NCBI GenBank assembly: GCA_949825025.1
Contig: OX463787.1
Location: forward strand, 3,038,001 to 3,102,000
Length of the DNA: 64,000 nt
Direction of reading: 5' to 3'
From: Siphlonurus alternatus
Taxonomy: Eukaryota; Arthropoda; Insecta; Ephemeroptera; Siphlonuridae
In this document: positions 50,161 through 62,174 of the stretch, in pieces
Position numbering within the stretch: the stretch's first letter is position 1
How the letters are laid out: every line of letters starts with the position of its first letter
Program-made: the position numbers and the translations under genes
The notes under the pieces: model-generated
The model's input: the letters and a program-made list of their open reading frames with translations, nothing else
Database searches by the model: none
Told to the model about the DNA's origin: nothing

Positions 50161-50412
50161 AAAAGTACACACAGTACTGTAGATATTTTTATGAATTAAA
50201 ATTTTGTATGTAAAGAATTTCTACTTTAAAAAAATGTATCTTTGTTCCAAATCTCTCCTTTCTGTCAGCAACAAATAATGTGAATTTTCTTTTTGTGATT
50301 TCATTGATACAAAAAGGAGTTTATATTCTAAAAATACTTGTCTGTTTATTTCATGTTTTTCCAATTGAAGTTTTATTTAAAAATAAAATGCTTTCAACCT
50401 CTTATCCATCAG

Positions 50413-50556
50413 TCTGTAGAGATTTGCAAAGCGTCTTTACAGAAAATGCCTTCGGGACTTTTTGATAAAACAGGCGTTTCGCAAAGTACAGAAACAGGCA
50501 AAAGTTTATATATACATAAGTGTAAAGATGTTTTGTTATATGACAGGCTTAAATAA
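50413..50556 (+). CDS. Possible terminal coding exon (unrecognised)
   Basis: After the acceptor TTATCCATCAG, 47 codons run open to TAA (SVEICKASLQKMPSGLFDKT, then GVSQSTETGKSLYIHKCKDV). Composition looks protein-like and less AT-rich than its surroundings. No upstream exon, domain or AATAAA close by could be shown, so it may be a gene fragment. Confidence 0.22.
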   Translation, partial: SVEICKASLQKMPSGLFDKTGVSQSTETGKSLYIHKCKDVLLYDRLK

Positions 50557-51536
50557 TTTCGAATATTGTGATATCGTTCCTTATCCGGAATAATGAGCCA
50601 GTTGCCGAAATTAATTACACTAGTTAATTGTTAATTAAAGAAATTATAATTTTTTTATTTAATATTTATATACGAGTAATTTATAAAAGGAAAATATGTA
50701 AAAATATTGTTATATGTATGCATACTAACTTGACGACGGGAACACAATGTTAAAATGCAACTAGCAAAAGTTCAAAATAAAATAAAAAACTACGATTTCG
50801 TTGCAATAATGAGCCATCTCTACTTCAGGCAAGCTAGTAAAAAGGTATGATAAAAAGTTCATTTGTTGCGCTGTTGAGCTCACGTGAAATAGCAGATAGC
50901 TCATTATTGCAACAATATCATGTTACATAGCTTCATTATTGTGGACGTGGGACGATATTTATTAATAAATACGGTCGCTTTCATAATATAATTATATGTA
51001 CAGTACACCGTGGCGAAAGTGGCTTCCTTATGCATGTTTCGTGCATGCATGAGGAAGCCACTTTCGCCACGGCGTACTGTACACATTTTTACTAATTTGA
51101 TTAAATTAACGTTATGTGTGAGTTACTGCCGTCTTCATAATAAATAAAATTAATTAATAATTAATTAAGTAGAAAATAAAAATTAAGAACGTACATTTTT
51201 ATTTGCAAATAATTAATTTAATGTGAAATATTTTAATCACTTTCATTTATTTAAACTTTGTGTAGAAATTCTTATTACCTATTTAAAACACTTTTTTGGG
51301 ATCTACTGTTTCTGCTACTTATTTTCTTGTTGGTTCTTAATTAATTTCAATATTACCACACTTTTGTAAAAAAACTTTATTCATATTACATTTAGTAGTG
51401 TTTAAAGTTTCCAAACTTTAAGTTCCAGATGGTAACAAAAAAATTAACAGAAAGTTGGACGAAACTTTGTTTAACATAAACTAGATAATATAATATATAG
51501 TAATAACAGTTAATGAAGTAACTTTGTTTTTAGCTA
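50557..51536. other. AT-rich stretch with one near-perfect palindrome
   Basis: Apart from the 87-bp palindrome at 50997-51083 nothing gene-like was seen. Confidence 0.5.
50997..51083. repeat. 87-bp near-perfect hairpin
   Basis: Arms of about 40 bp beginning TGTACAGTAC and running through CCGTGGCGAAAGTGGCTTCC to GCATG, with two mismatches and a loop of about 6 nt. GC content is far above the surroundings. It could be a tiny MITE or a long-stem RNA hairpin. Confidence 0.8.
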
Positions 51537-51642
51537 TTTATTAACAAATGAATAATTACAATTTAAACTAAAACTCGAGAAATATTTGAATTGCTCATTA
51601 GTGCTTCTCTAAATTTAATTTTACTTTTTTGAAAGACATTTT

Positions 51643-51786
51643 TTAATAACGACTACATTCTGCGATAGCACGAATTTTTCCCTTGCTCTGTTTCTGGACA
51701 TTTTCACGCAGTCTATGCAGGCGTAATGATCTTTGAATTGTTTTGATGGACTGGCTGCTCTTCTTATCTCCCCCAACATTGCAAAT
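51643..51786 (-). CDS. Possible terminal coding exon (unrecognised)
   Basis: Minus strand: acceptor CTACTTTGCAG, then 47 codons (ICNVGGDKKSSQSIKTIQRS, then LRLHRLRENVQKQSKGKIRA) and TAA at 51645-51643. AATAAA on the same strand follows at 51542-51537. The product would be basic. Decayed relatives at 45462-45616 and about 62459-62610 keep the start of the frame, so this may be a member of a dispersed family and not a unique gene. The flanking 51790-51990 segment is also open in several frames and unusually GC-rich. Confidence 0.3.
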   Translation of the reverse strand: MCNVGGDKKSSQSIKTIQRSLRLHRLRENVQKQSKGKIRAIAECSRY

Positions 51787-52184
51787 CTGCAAAGTAGGCA
51801 AGGTTAAATTTTTTAAGATCACGGTGTACAGCTTCAGTCACTAAAACTGGAGCAGGATGCTGGAGTGTTGGATGATCTAATAACACTGTCGACTCACAGT
51901 CGCCTTCTCCACCTATTCAAATTCTACATGGCCACAACAATGGAGGCTTTAAAAGCTTCAAATCAGCTGATTTTTCGATGTTCCCACCATCCTATCTAAA
52001 CCTATGTAAAAAAACGTGAAATCATTTTTTTACTAGAAAAATTATTTTTTTGTGAAAATTCATTTACGGAACATAAGTCCAAACTTAAAAAAATACAGTG
52101 GGTAATACAAAATTTATACTTTTTATGTCAATTATAACCAAGAAAAGTTAAAAAAAAATACTTTGCTTCATTTCCAAGTGCAAA

Positions 52185-52277
52185 ATGGACCTTAGCGACA
52201 CAAATGAGGATCGCGAAGCGTACTCACTTGAAGACTCTATAGACAATGTTGGCGGTTCAGCACTGCGAGTGAACTGA
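52185..52277 (+). CDS. Small ORF, 30 codons, doubtful
   Basis: ATG in the context CAAAATGG opens MDLSDTNEDREAYSLEDSID and ten more residues to TGA. It is acidic and its codon use is protein-like compared with the flanks. No promoter or splice signal could be tied to it. Confidence 0.15.
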   Translation: MDLSDTNEDREAYSLEDSIDNVGGSALRVN

Positions 52278-53352
52278 AAATTTCAAAACTCTAGTATGCA
52301 AAGTGTTCCATTTTTACTGACTGAGACTGTACACTTTCCTTCAATTATATATATTAACATCAGTCTTATACCTGTGATGTTAAAATTTATGTTATGGAAA
52401 GTCTACATGTAAATACGATATCTTAGAGTAAAAGCACTGAACTAAATACGTCTTAACTATGCAAACAGATACTTTATAGAAGTAAATATTATACTTGTTT
52501 AAACATGAAATGGATATTTGCCAGAATCGATGTTTTAAAGAGAAATTATTGATACAAGCAAACGTAAATACGAGATGCGAACTTCTAAAATGCTGATAAG
52601 TGATGTTACAGGAAACTTTCAAGTAAGGCCTTTGATAGAATATATTAAAAAATATAAAGGGAATATATTAAAATATAATGTTATTAATAAATAAACGTAA
52701 TGTAAATATTTTTATATAAATATGTTATTTCAGTAATTTGCCTTTAGATATGATATTATATTATGATATTTTATATTTATATATGGTTTATTTATTTTAA
52801 AATTATACGTTTTGCTTGTTTTTGTTGGTTTTATTAACTACTGTTTATTTTTAAATATAAATTACGTAATACTTGTTGTATAATTAACTTAACTTCTTTA
52901 AAAACTAATAGTTAATTAATTTTAATTGAATATGCTGTGCCTTATCTTTCTCCATAAATTTTATTGATATTAAATTTCTTATTTGCTTTGTTTCTACATT
53001 CCTGTAATGAAGGGACCGTATAAAATGTCTATACACAGACCTTATTTGTGACGTCATGGAACACGTTTAGCATCAAGGTATATTAGTGATAAAAACAGGC
53101 ATATCGACTGACCTCAAATTCAATACACATCGTTGCTTATGAAATGTAAGTAAATAGGCGTTTTTTACGGTTCTTTCGGTACCAAAAATTAAGCAGAAAA
53201 TATCATAATCTTTTTAGGGCAAGAGGAGTTAAAATAAACTAACGATCCTTCAAACATTAATTCAAACATTAAAAGCGGTAACGTTTGTACTGTCCTGAAT
53301 TGTATAAAATTTTCTTGGCCATTTATTATAAAACGATTAATTCAGATACCAT
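52278..53352. other. AT-rich intergenic stretch
   Basis: No gene or element recognised. Confidence 0.5.
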
Positions 53353-53672
53353 AATGGACAATTTGCATGACATTTTTTTATTGCAGAAATGGATAGAGGG
53401 TGCAAAATTATGCCACTCTGAATTTTTTCAGATTTTTTAGAGACCGGGAACTATTTTTAAAAAATTATTGAAAGTCGATTTTATGACATCACGAGGAGTC
53501 TGTCCTTAAGAGAAGGATAGGCGCTAAACGCCCGTGACGTCATAAAACTGACTTTCAATAATTTTTTAAAAATAGTTCCCGCTCTCAAAAAAATCTGGAA
53601 AATTCAGAGTAGCATAATTTGGTACCCTCTATCCATTTCTGCAATAAAAAAATGTCATGCAAATTGTCCATT
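53353..53672. mobile_element. Family-A MITE, GACAATTTGCATGAC subfamily
   Basis: Ends AATGGACAATTTGCATGAC and GTCATGCAAATTGTCCATT. Inner arms match family A (ATTGCAGAAATGGATAGAGG), with CCGTGACGTCATAAAA near the centre. Confidence 0.85.
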
Positions 53673-53812
53673 GGGTGTGATTCACGAAGCAGTTAGCCAG
53701 GTTTCTAGCCACGTTTTAGTTTAACCACGTTTAACTATAACTGTTTTACGTGTTAAACCATTTAGTTAAACGTGGTTAAAAACCTGGCTTACTGCTTCGT
53801 AAATCGCGCCCA
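53673..53812. mobile_element. Family-B foldback MITE, abutting two other MITEs
   Basis: Ends GGGTGTGATTCACGAAGCAG and CTGCTTCGTAAATCGCGCCC. It begins at the base after a family-A element and ends at the base before a family-D element. Confidence 0.85.
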
Positions 53813-54208
53813 TTAAGGTAGAGATAACGTCGGTCAGCTGTTTTTTTTTTTAGCTCCATTTGATTAACATGTAAACCTTAGCAAATTCACAAAAATTCTG
53901 AAAGTTTTTTGAGAGGCAGATATTAGTGCCTAAAAGTCATAGAAAAAATTTCAAAACACTTTAAAGAGCTGATTTTTTTTAATTAATTTATTTAATTTTC
54001 AGCATAGGGCTTTCCCATGGAGAGACAAACTTAAAAATTAATTAAAAAAAATCGGCTTGTTAAATTGTTTTGAAACTTTTTCTATGGCTTTTAGGCACTA
54101 ATATCTGCCTCTCAAAAAAATTTCAGAATTTTTGTGAATTTGCTAAGGTTTACATGTTAATCAAATGGAGCTAAAAAAAACAGCTGACTGACGATATCTC
54201 TACCTTAA
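53813..54208. mobile_element. Family-D MITE, GGTAGAGATAACG subfamily
   Basis: Starts TTAAGGTAGAGATAACGTCG and ends CGATATCTCTACCTTAA. The inner arms share CATTTGATTAACATGTAAAC and GGGCTTTCCCATGGAGA with the copies at 46839 and 54631. Confidence 0.85.
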
Positions 54209-54630
54209 GAGTTCAGCAAAAAGAGTAAGAAAAAACAAACTTTAAATAGACAAAATCTCTCGTTAAAAATTATTTTTACTCATTATCGTAATCTGTATTT
54301 TCAATTTAAACCAAAAGAGCTTTAACTAAAATTAAAACCATTTCTATACAACTTTTTTCTTTTTAAAAGGAAGAAACTCCAGGCGCATGTACAAGGCAAT
54401 TGTTTCTCTTACTTTTTATTTAAAGCAAAGCACTCTGTTTTATGAGCCGCAACATATTATATACCACGGCAAACGACGCGTCACTAACTCTTATTGAAGT
54501 ACCGTAACTCACATTTAAAAAATAAAACATTGTAAAATAAAATCATTTAGGGAATTTATGAGCGTTAAGATACAAATCGTATAGTAGCAATTGTTGAAGA
54601 GTGATCGAGTCAAAATGCACCGTGAACACC

Positions 54631-54998
54631 TTAAGGTAGAGATAACGGCGGTCAGCTGTTTAACGTAGTTCCATTTTGATTAACATGTAAACCTTAGCAA
54701 ATTCACAAAAATTCTGAATTTTTTTTAGAGGCATATATAAATTTGTGTCTAATAGCCATAAAAAAAGTTTCAAAACAATTTAACGAGCCGATTTTATTCA
54801 ATTAAATTTTTAGTTTGTCTCTCCATGGGAAAGCCCTATGCTGAAAATTAAAAAAAATCGGATCGTTAAATTGATTTGAAATTTTTTCTATGGCTTTAGG
54901 CACAAAAAAATTTCAGAATTTTTGTGAATTTGCTAAGGTTTACATGTTAAGCAAATGGAGCTACGTCGAACAGATGACCGCCGTTATCTCTACCTTAA
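54631..54998. mobile_element. Family-D MITE, second copy of the GGTAGAGATAACG subfamily
   Basis: Starts TTAAGGTAGAGATAACGGCG and ends CGCCGTTATCTCTACCTTAA. Close relative of the element 420 bp upstream. Confidence 0.85.
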
Positions 54999-55908
54999 GA
55001 ACAGCAACAATATTTTTAATAAAATGTATATATTATGTAATATGTATATACATAAATTATATAATGACGCAATTTATACATAACATTAATTAAATTGATA
55101 TAATAATCAAATTTTTTAAGTAATTAATTAAAATATTAATATATATAATAATAAATTAATAGCTTTACAATTTCATTAATATACGTAATGGAAAACCTAT
55201 ATAAATTATTTTTCATTCCAGAAATGGAGATTATAAAGAATTGTTGTAATTTTTTCAAGTTATTCTGAGACAAAGCTTTTTTTTTCTTTTTTAATTACAA
55301 TTATTGATAGTGAGACCTTACCTGCACTTGAAAATATTTATTTTAATGGTAAAACATTTCAATGGAACGTGGCAAGGAGTTTAATTCACATTACAAAAAT
55401 TACATGTTTTAAAAAATACTTCATTTTTTATCGTATAATAATTATAAAGTCCAATGATCACTGTAAGTAAAAAGCGTGTTTTTTTTTTATCAACTAATAA
55501 CGTATATTGGTGATGGTAGGTGGACATTAATTTACTTAATTGGCACGTGGTTTTTACCTTAATTTCACGTTAGTCATATTGAGTGACAAAAGCTCACATA
55601 ACTCAAAGCGAGTGCTTTTTTTACGTACTAGAATATGTTTAAACTGTGCACAAAATATCGTATGTCAAAGAGAGAACGTTTCATATGTAGCCAAATGATG
55701 AAAATTTTAGCACAACTTTGCAGGGATACACAGTAAATATTTATAATTAAAAAATATTGAAATCATTAAAATTCTCTACATTTTAAGTGAATATGGGAAA
55801 TTAGGAATAATCAATCTGTAACTCAATGACACTAAGAAATACAAAATCAAAATATGCCAGCTAAACACCTAAACTTCCTAAAATTGGATTTTACCATCTC
55901 AATAATCG
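54999..55908. other. AT-rich intergenic stretch
   Basis: No gene or element recognised. Confidence 0.5.
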
Positions 55909-56122
55909 ATAAAGGTGGATTTTCATGACTGATTTCCAGCCTGCGACGCGACGTGAATAAAGCGCACTTGCTGTAACATCCATTGACGGCCATATTGGGC
56001 GGTTAAAAGAAAAAGAGCATCGTAATTAAAACGCGATTACCAGCGAATTCGCCGCCGTATAGGATTTCGCAGCTTTTACGTCAAATCGCATCGCCGTTGT
56101 CGTTCATGAAAATCCACCTTAA
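55909..56122. mobile_element. Foldback MITE with AAGGTGGATTTTCATGA ends
   Basis: Ends AAAGGTGGATTTTCATGA and TCATGAAAATCCACCTTAA, with a GC-richer interior (CTGCGACGCGACGTGAA, ATTCGCCGCCGTATAGG). Its right TTAA is also the left border of the next element. Confidence 0.8.
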
Positions 56123-56464
56123 AGGTATACAGGCCTCAAATTACAAATTAGACAGACATTAAGTGTTGCTCAAGTTTATAATTAAAATTCGTATTATTTT
56201 TACCTGCGCGCGGTGCGTCTGTGCGAAGTCGCGCTGTAAAGAATGTCCTTGCTGACGTCACAACTCACAGCTAGCACCGATTAGCATTGAGTTGTGACGT
56301 CATCAAGGACTTCGTGACGTCATCAAGGACTAAATTTCTTACTTTGAACTGCGACTTCGCATGGATGCATCACGCGTTGAAAAAAATTATGCGAATGTTG
56401 ATTATATACTCTAAACCCACTTGGTGACTGTCTGATTTGTAATTTGAGGCCTGTATGCCTTTAA
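56119..56464. mobile_element. TTAA-flanked foldback MITE with AAAGGTATACAGGCC ends
   Basis: Starts TTAAAGGTATACAGGCCTCA and ends GAGGCCTGTATGCCTTTAA. The interior has two copies of GTGACGTCATCAAGGAC and an arm pair GAAGTCGC / GCGACTTCGC. Confidence 0.85.
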
Positions 56465-56876
56465 GACAGATCAAAATAAGAGCTTACGATTGTTTTTGCT
56501 GGACCATAATTAGAAGTGTATTTTTTTTATTAAAATCTTTGCATTTTTGTTACATAGTTCCTATTGTGACAAATTAAAATAATCATAATTTAATGTATTG
56601 AATATTTATAAATTATTGATTTAAATGTTGATTTAATTCATCAGTTTTAGTAGTTAATTCGTATTAGCCAAAATTTCAAGATAATATTAACGTATTTAAT
56701 AAATCATAAAGTATTCGCATTATTATTTTCAATGGTATGTTCTGAAAATAATTAGGAATAAAATCAATTTTTTTTAAAAGTAAAATATAATTTGATTCAA
56801 CCAGAAAGTGTAACATTAAATTCCATACTGTTTTACAATCCATTTCTAATTTTTATTTTGGTAATAAACCATTATA
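56465..56876. other. AT-rich intergenic stretch
   Basis: No gene or element recognised. Confidence 0.5.
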
Positions 56877-57202
56877 AATGGACAACATACATGAAAAAAT
56901 GTTATTGCAGAAATGAATAGAGGGTACCAAATTATGCTACTCTGATTTTGTGGAAACTCAGAACTATTTTTAAATAGTTATTGAAAGTGCGGCCACGCCC
57001 CCTGGAGGCGTCAATAGGCGTCCAGTTTCTATCCTTTTTATTAAGGATTCAGGGGTGCCAACTGAAATTACAGGACTTTCAATAATTATTTAAAAATAGT
57101 TCCGGGTCTCACAAAAATCTGAAAAAATTCAGAGTAGCATAATTTGGTACCCTCTATTCATTCCTACAATAAATTTTTTTCATATAATGTATGTTGTCCA
57201 TT
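56877..57202. mobile_element. Family-A MITE, ACAACATACATG subfamily
   Basis: Ends AATGGACAACATACATGAA and ATGTATGTTGTCCATT. The centre has GCCACGCCCCCTGGAGGCGT in place of the GACGTCA core of other copies. Confidence 0.85.
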
Positions 57203-57951
57203 AGTAAATATAAATATGAAAATAAATACTAGATAGTATACTTTCTTTGTCTTTGTATAAGATGATTCAATTAATAATTGTATTAAAAATCATTATTTTA
57301 AACATTTTCCTCCATTTTACAATTTTCTTTTCACTGTGTATATTTACTAACTAAAATTTCAAAGTAATTGCCTGAGGGGAAAGGCAATCAAATGGAGTGA
57401 AATTTCTGATTTCGCCACAAATATCAAACGTTACAGAAACTCGTTGATGCTTGATGTAATACTTTTTGTGTTACTGCGTCAAAGCACTTTATGCTACTGA
57501 CGCTTTATTATATCGAGAGTATGGGGTTTTTCTTTTTATCAATCAGTAATTATAAAAATAACAACTGAATTTCATGATAATAATTAAATACTTGTTTATA
57601 ATATGGTAGTATATATGAATTGAATAACCTCATGTTTAATTAACATGATATTATGAAATGAATAAATATTTTAATTTAAAATTGGAAATGCAAATTTGGG
57701 GTTTTTGGAAAGTTCAGGATTTCAAAATTAGGGAGTTATTATTAATTAGTACTCAATTAGGGTTTGATAAATGAAAAGGTATTTAGATTGTAAACTAAGG
57801 GAGTTTATGTAACTATATTATATTACTCTGATCGGGGGTGGAACAAGCACTTTTGACGTACCCTCTTTATATAAAAAATAAGTTAAAAATAAATACTTAC
57901 CAATAATAATTAATTTAAAAAAGTCTACAATAATGAGTACTTTAATATAAC
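57203..57951. other. AT-rich intergenic stretch
   Basis: No gene or element recognised. Confidence 0.5.
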
Positions 57952-58287
57952 AATAGACAACATACATGAAAAAATTTTATTGCAGAAATGAATAGAGGGT
58001 ACCAAATTATGATACTCTGAATATTTTCAGATTTTTTTGAGACCTGGAACAATTTTTAAATAATTATTGAAAGTCCTGTGATTTCAGTTGGCACCCCTAG
58101 TCTTAATAAAAAGGATATAGACTGGACGCCTATTGACGCCTCCAGGGAGCGTGGCCGGACGCGGACTTTCAATAATTATTTAAAAATATAGTTCTGGGTC
58201 TCAAAAAAATCTGAAAAAAATCAGAGTAGCATAATTTGGTACCCTCTATTCATTTCTGCAATAAAAAGTTTTCATGTGTTGTCCATT
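57952..58287. mobile_element. Family-A MITE, ACAACATACATG subfamily
   Basis: Ends AATAGACAACATACATGAA and TTCATGTGTTGTCCATT. The centre is related to the copy at 56877 but inverted (GCCTCCAGGGAGCGTGGCC). Confidence 0.85.
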
Positions 58288-58736
58288 ATTAAAAATTTAA
58301 ATGTGTAAATTCTTAATTGCTTTTAATAATTTAATTATTTTATTAAAATAACAAAAAAATAAATGTGTAAATTGTTAAAAATTAAAAAAAACATTTAAAT
58401 TATATAAAATATTAATATTTTTATCATATTTAATTTTTAATTATCATCGTACACAAAATATATACATTAAAAATTATTATTTTATTATTATAAATATAAA
58501 TGTTGTCAGCAAATTGTACATGGAAGTTGGTTGACAAAATCTATACTTGAATATTCAAAATATGACTCCTGTTGACACACGGTAACGAAAGTGATAATAG
58601 AACGGTAGAATTATAACTGCATGACCAGTATAATGTAAACAGTCTTATTTCCTCTTTTTCTTGTTTCAATTTATGTTACGAAATTTGAAACACCTCTCTT
58701 ATTTCTTTGCTGCGCACTCTGAGAGATTGATCTCTT

Positions 58737-58840
58737 TAGGGAATTGAGGACACCACAGAAGATATAGGATATCACGTGCCCTGATTAGATAACAATTCAA
58801 TCACTGACAGCTAATTTCCTCGCTGTGGGTCGGTCTCTAC
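58737..58840. other. Conserved triplicated element, copy 1
   Basis: Core blocks GGGAATTGAGGACACCACAG, ATATCACGTGCCCTGATTAG, ATAACAATTCAATCACTGAC and AGCTAAT. Block similarity continues past the core (TGCTGCAAGTATACAAATTT at about 58863). The blocks GAATTG and CAATTC can pair. Function unknown: enhancer, structured RNA or old repeat. Confidence 0.5.
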
Positions 58841-59454
58841 CAAAAACAGTGTTTCCGAATAGTGCTGCAAGTATACAAATTTATAAGAAAATAATCTTTT
58901 TTTCAATGTAACATTATAATTATTAGTATTTAGTTCGTAATAGCTCATAAATACCTGTAATATACTTAAGAACTCCCATATTATTGCGAAGTCAAGAGAA
59001 AGAAATGCATATTTGTTATATGCGCATCAAGGTAAAAATAAACAAATTCGTTAATGCAAAAATGAAAAAAGTACAGTATTAAATAATAAGCAGTGAAGTA
59101 CAAAAAAGAATTTTCATAAAATAATTTTATTTTTTTATTCATTAAAAAAACATTTTTCTTCTTTTAGAAAAAAAAAATATTTTTATTATTACCTTATATA
59201 AAATATAATATAGTGACTAAAATACTTTTGTTTTCATAAATATGAATTTCGGGAACAAGTTTTACTAGTTGTACATCATAAAAAAAATAACTATTGACTA
59301 TTGAACACACAATTGCTCTGTAAACATTATAAAATTACTATATTAATAAGATTAAATTAATAGGACGGTATAAAATTTGATTTGGATGTACCGCGTTATT
59401 TGTATCTGAAGATATTTTCTATTCCAGTGTTCCGTAAGTCTCAGATTAATCTCC

Positions 59455-59570
59455 AGAGGGAATTGAAGCCGCCACAGAAGCGATCACGTGGTCTCATCAG
59501 ATAGCAATTCAATCACCGACAGCTTAAGACAGCTAATCTGCTCGGTGTGATGTGTCTTTATCTCTGCTAT
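59455..59570. other. Conserved triplicated element, copy 2
   Basis: Core blocks GGGAATTGAAGCCGCCACAG, ATCACGTGGTCTCATCAGAT, AGCAATTCAATCACCGACAG and AGCTAATCTG. Lies 719 bp after copy 1 measured at GAATTG. TTGCTGCAAGTTTCCAAATT at about 59591 extends the match to copy 1. Confidence 0.5.
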
Positions 59571-59847
59571 TTACGAAATGAACGAATACATTGCTGCAAG
59601 TTTCCAAATTTATCCTCCCTAACCTCTCCCCCTCGCAAAGAACAGAAAAAAATATTAAATTTTATGAGGCTTCCACGAATCATATGAATTGCGAATTTTG
59701 TACGTATTGCTTTTTTTCTAAAAAAATGTAACTTATATTAGGGATAGCAATTAAAATTCATTATAAATTGAAATGAAATTATATATTATTTGAGTAGAAT
59801 ACCGTCGTGAAATTATTGCTTAAATTTCCTCTTCCGTTTCCTCTTCC

Positions 59848-59849
<2 letters not shown>

Positions 59850-59912
<63 letters not shown>
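59850..59912. repeat. Poly(A) tract of about 63 bp
   Basis: Uninterrupted A run between copies 2 and 3 of the triplicated element. It may be a retroelement tail or an expanded homopolymer. Confidence 0.9.
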
Positions 59913-59914
<2 letters not shown>

Positions 59915-60255
59915 AATAATAAGCAATCTTTTTAAAATTAATAAAACAGGTTAAAAAAAAGTAATAAACAAAAAAAATTGAAATTAAAAATAACAAGTTT
60001 TATATTTTATTTTGTCTAATGAAAATAAATATATCTATAATTTTATATGAAATATTTTTTACAATGCCTTTAACATAAATGGTTGTGAAATATTAAATTA
60101 TCGACAGATATGGAGTACAAAGAATATGAGTACTTTTCAATACAGTCGATTAAATGACTGGAACATACAAATTTGAATTAGATGTTTTTATACAACGCAA
60201 CTGAAAATGACGTTTTTTTCTACGCCGATGTTCCATCAGCCTCAAGTTTATCTCT

Positions 60256-60355
60256 TGAGGGAATTGAAGACGCTTCAAGGCGGGCAGGATGTCACGTGGT
60301 CTGATCAGATGGCAGTTCAATCAATGACGGTTAATCTGATTGGAGTAGATCGACC
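60256..60355. other. Conserved triplicated element, copy 3
   Basis: Core blocks GAGGGAATTGAAGACG, GTCACGTGGTCTGATCAGAT and GGCAGTTCAATCAATGACGG. Lies 801 bp after copy 2. The upstream flank CTCAAGTTTATCTCTTGAG is a hairpin. A CAATTC-to-CAGTTC change keeps pairing with GAATTG through a G-T wobble. Confidence 0.5.
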
Positions 60356-60612
60356 GCGCGCCTTGAACTCCCTCTTCTCTTTCTAAAATAGTGTTATATC
60401 AATTTTACCAAAAAATTCAGAACTCTTAAATTTCTGATTATTACATTGACTTTTATGACTTATAAATAAAAAAAAAATGTAAAACAAAGATTTTGTTTTA
60501 ATCTTCAAATATTATTACATCAAAATACCTAAGAAAATACATTTATTTTCAAGTGTTTGTGAAGTGAAGTGAAAAAGTGTGAAGTGAAAGCATACAGCTA
60601 ATTACATTAATT

Positions 60613-60856
60613 TTGTATGTTGCTCCAAACTGTTCTAAACTTAAGTCACGGACATAATCTACATTACATCAAGAGACTGACACTGTCATGCAAAATTGAC
60701 ATTTTTGATAATCATATTGTTGAAATAATTATCCCCATGCAATGTTATTGTAAACATTTTTGTACAATTTCTGTATTTCTAATTCATGGTAAGGTGGAGA
60801 AAAGACATTAATGTCTTAACCTCGCCATTAATAAAGACGATTCTATTCTATTCTAT
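60613..60856 (+). mobile_element. LINE 3' tail
   Basis: Ends AACCTCGCCATTAATAAAGA then TTCTATTCTATTCTAT, the same design as the fragment at 39925-39987 (AACCTCGCCGCAATAAA plus TTCTATTC). The 64-codon frame here (about 60617-60811) ends just before the tail and has no recognisable domain. The left boundary is uncertain. Confidence 0.45.
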
Positions 60857-60924
60857 AAGAGAGCTTCACTTTTGGTTAAAATTATCTAACATTATACTAG
60901 TATCATAATTAAAACGTGGATCAC

Positions 60925-61242
60925 AATGGAGTATTGACGTCAATTTTTTTATTACAGAAATGGATAGAGGGTGCAAAGTTATGCTACCTTGATTTTTTTC
61001 AGATTTTTTAGAGCCCGTGAACTATTTTTAAAAAATTATAAAGTTCTTTCTGTGACGTCACGAGGCACCGCTCCTTAAGAAAAAGATACGACTTGCCGCC
61101 GCGTGACGTCACAAAAAGAACATTCAATAATTTTTTAAAAATACTTCCCGGGCTCTAAAAAATCTGAAAAAAATCATGGTAGCATAACTTTGCACCCTCT
61201 ATCCATTTCTGCAATAAAAAAAATTGACGTTGATATTCCATT
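60925..61242. mobile_element. Family-A foldback MITE
   Basis: Ends AATGGAGTATTGACGTCAA and TTGACGTTGATATTCCATT. Both arms carry TGTGACGTCACG-type cores. Confidence 0.85.
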
Positions 61243-61989
61243 AGAACGTGGATCACAATAAATGCTTCATTAAAAAGTAAATAATAGTATAACCCCCTTT
61301 ATAGTTTTATTTAATAATTATCAAATAAGTATAGAACAAAATGGTCCATAAATTTATAATAATTGCTCAGAATATATGGAGAAATTGTTAATGTTTATTC
61401 TACAAAAAAAATACTAGAAATATTATTTACCGTTACATAAAGTATTTTAGGTACTTACTACATCTTTTAAGTGCTCAAAAGATGTTTTCATTTATTTAAT
61501 TAATTTTGTAATCAATCAAATTTAAGTTAAACTGAAAAATAAACTTTTAGTTTAACTATTAAAATTAATGCAAGTAAAATTAAAATGAAGCTAAATAATG
61601 AAGTCATGATTTTCAATACATGCAAATTTAAATTACAAATTAGTGAGAATTGAACATGTGTTAACTATCGTTTGTTTTGATTTAACTTATCAATCTAAAT
61701 ACCAAATTCTGCTTCATACATTAAAATAGAATATGTTATTGTATTTCAATCACATTCGAATTGAATTTATTTCGGGTTACTGTACCATTCCCGTTTATAT
61801 ATAACTAAACAAAAGCAAAGCTTTTGTTGTGTTTGCTTTCGTCATGGATAAATTGGGCATTCCTATACATTTTAGCATAACATTATTTAGAATGAAGAGA
61901 TAATATTTTATATTGTGTTACGTGATGCACTTTTTCCACAGTATATAACAAGCAAGCAACCCCCCACCCCCATGAAGGTAAAAAAATAA
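61243..61989. other. AT-rich intergenic stretch
   Basis: No gene or element recognised. Confidence 0.5.
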
Positions 61990-62174
<185 letters not shown>

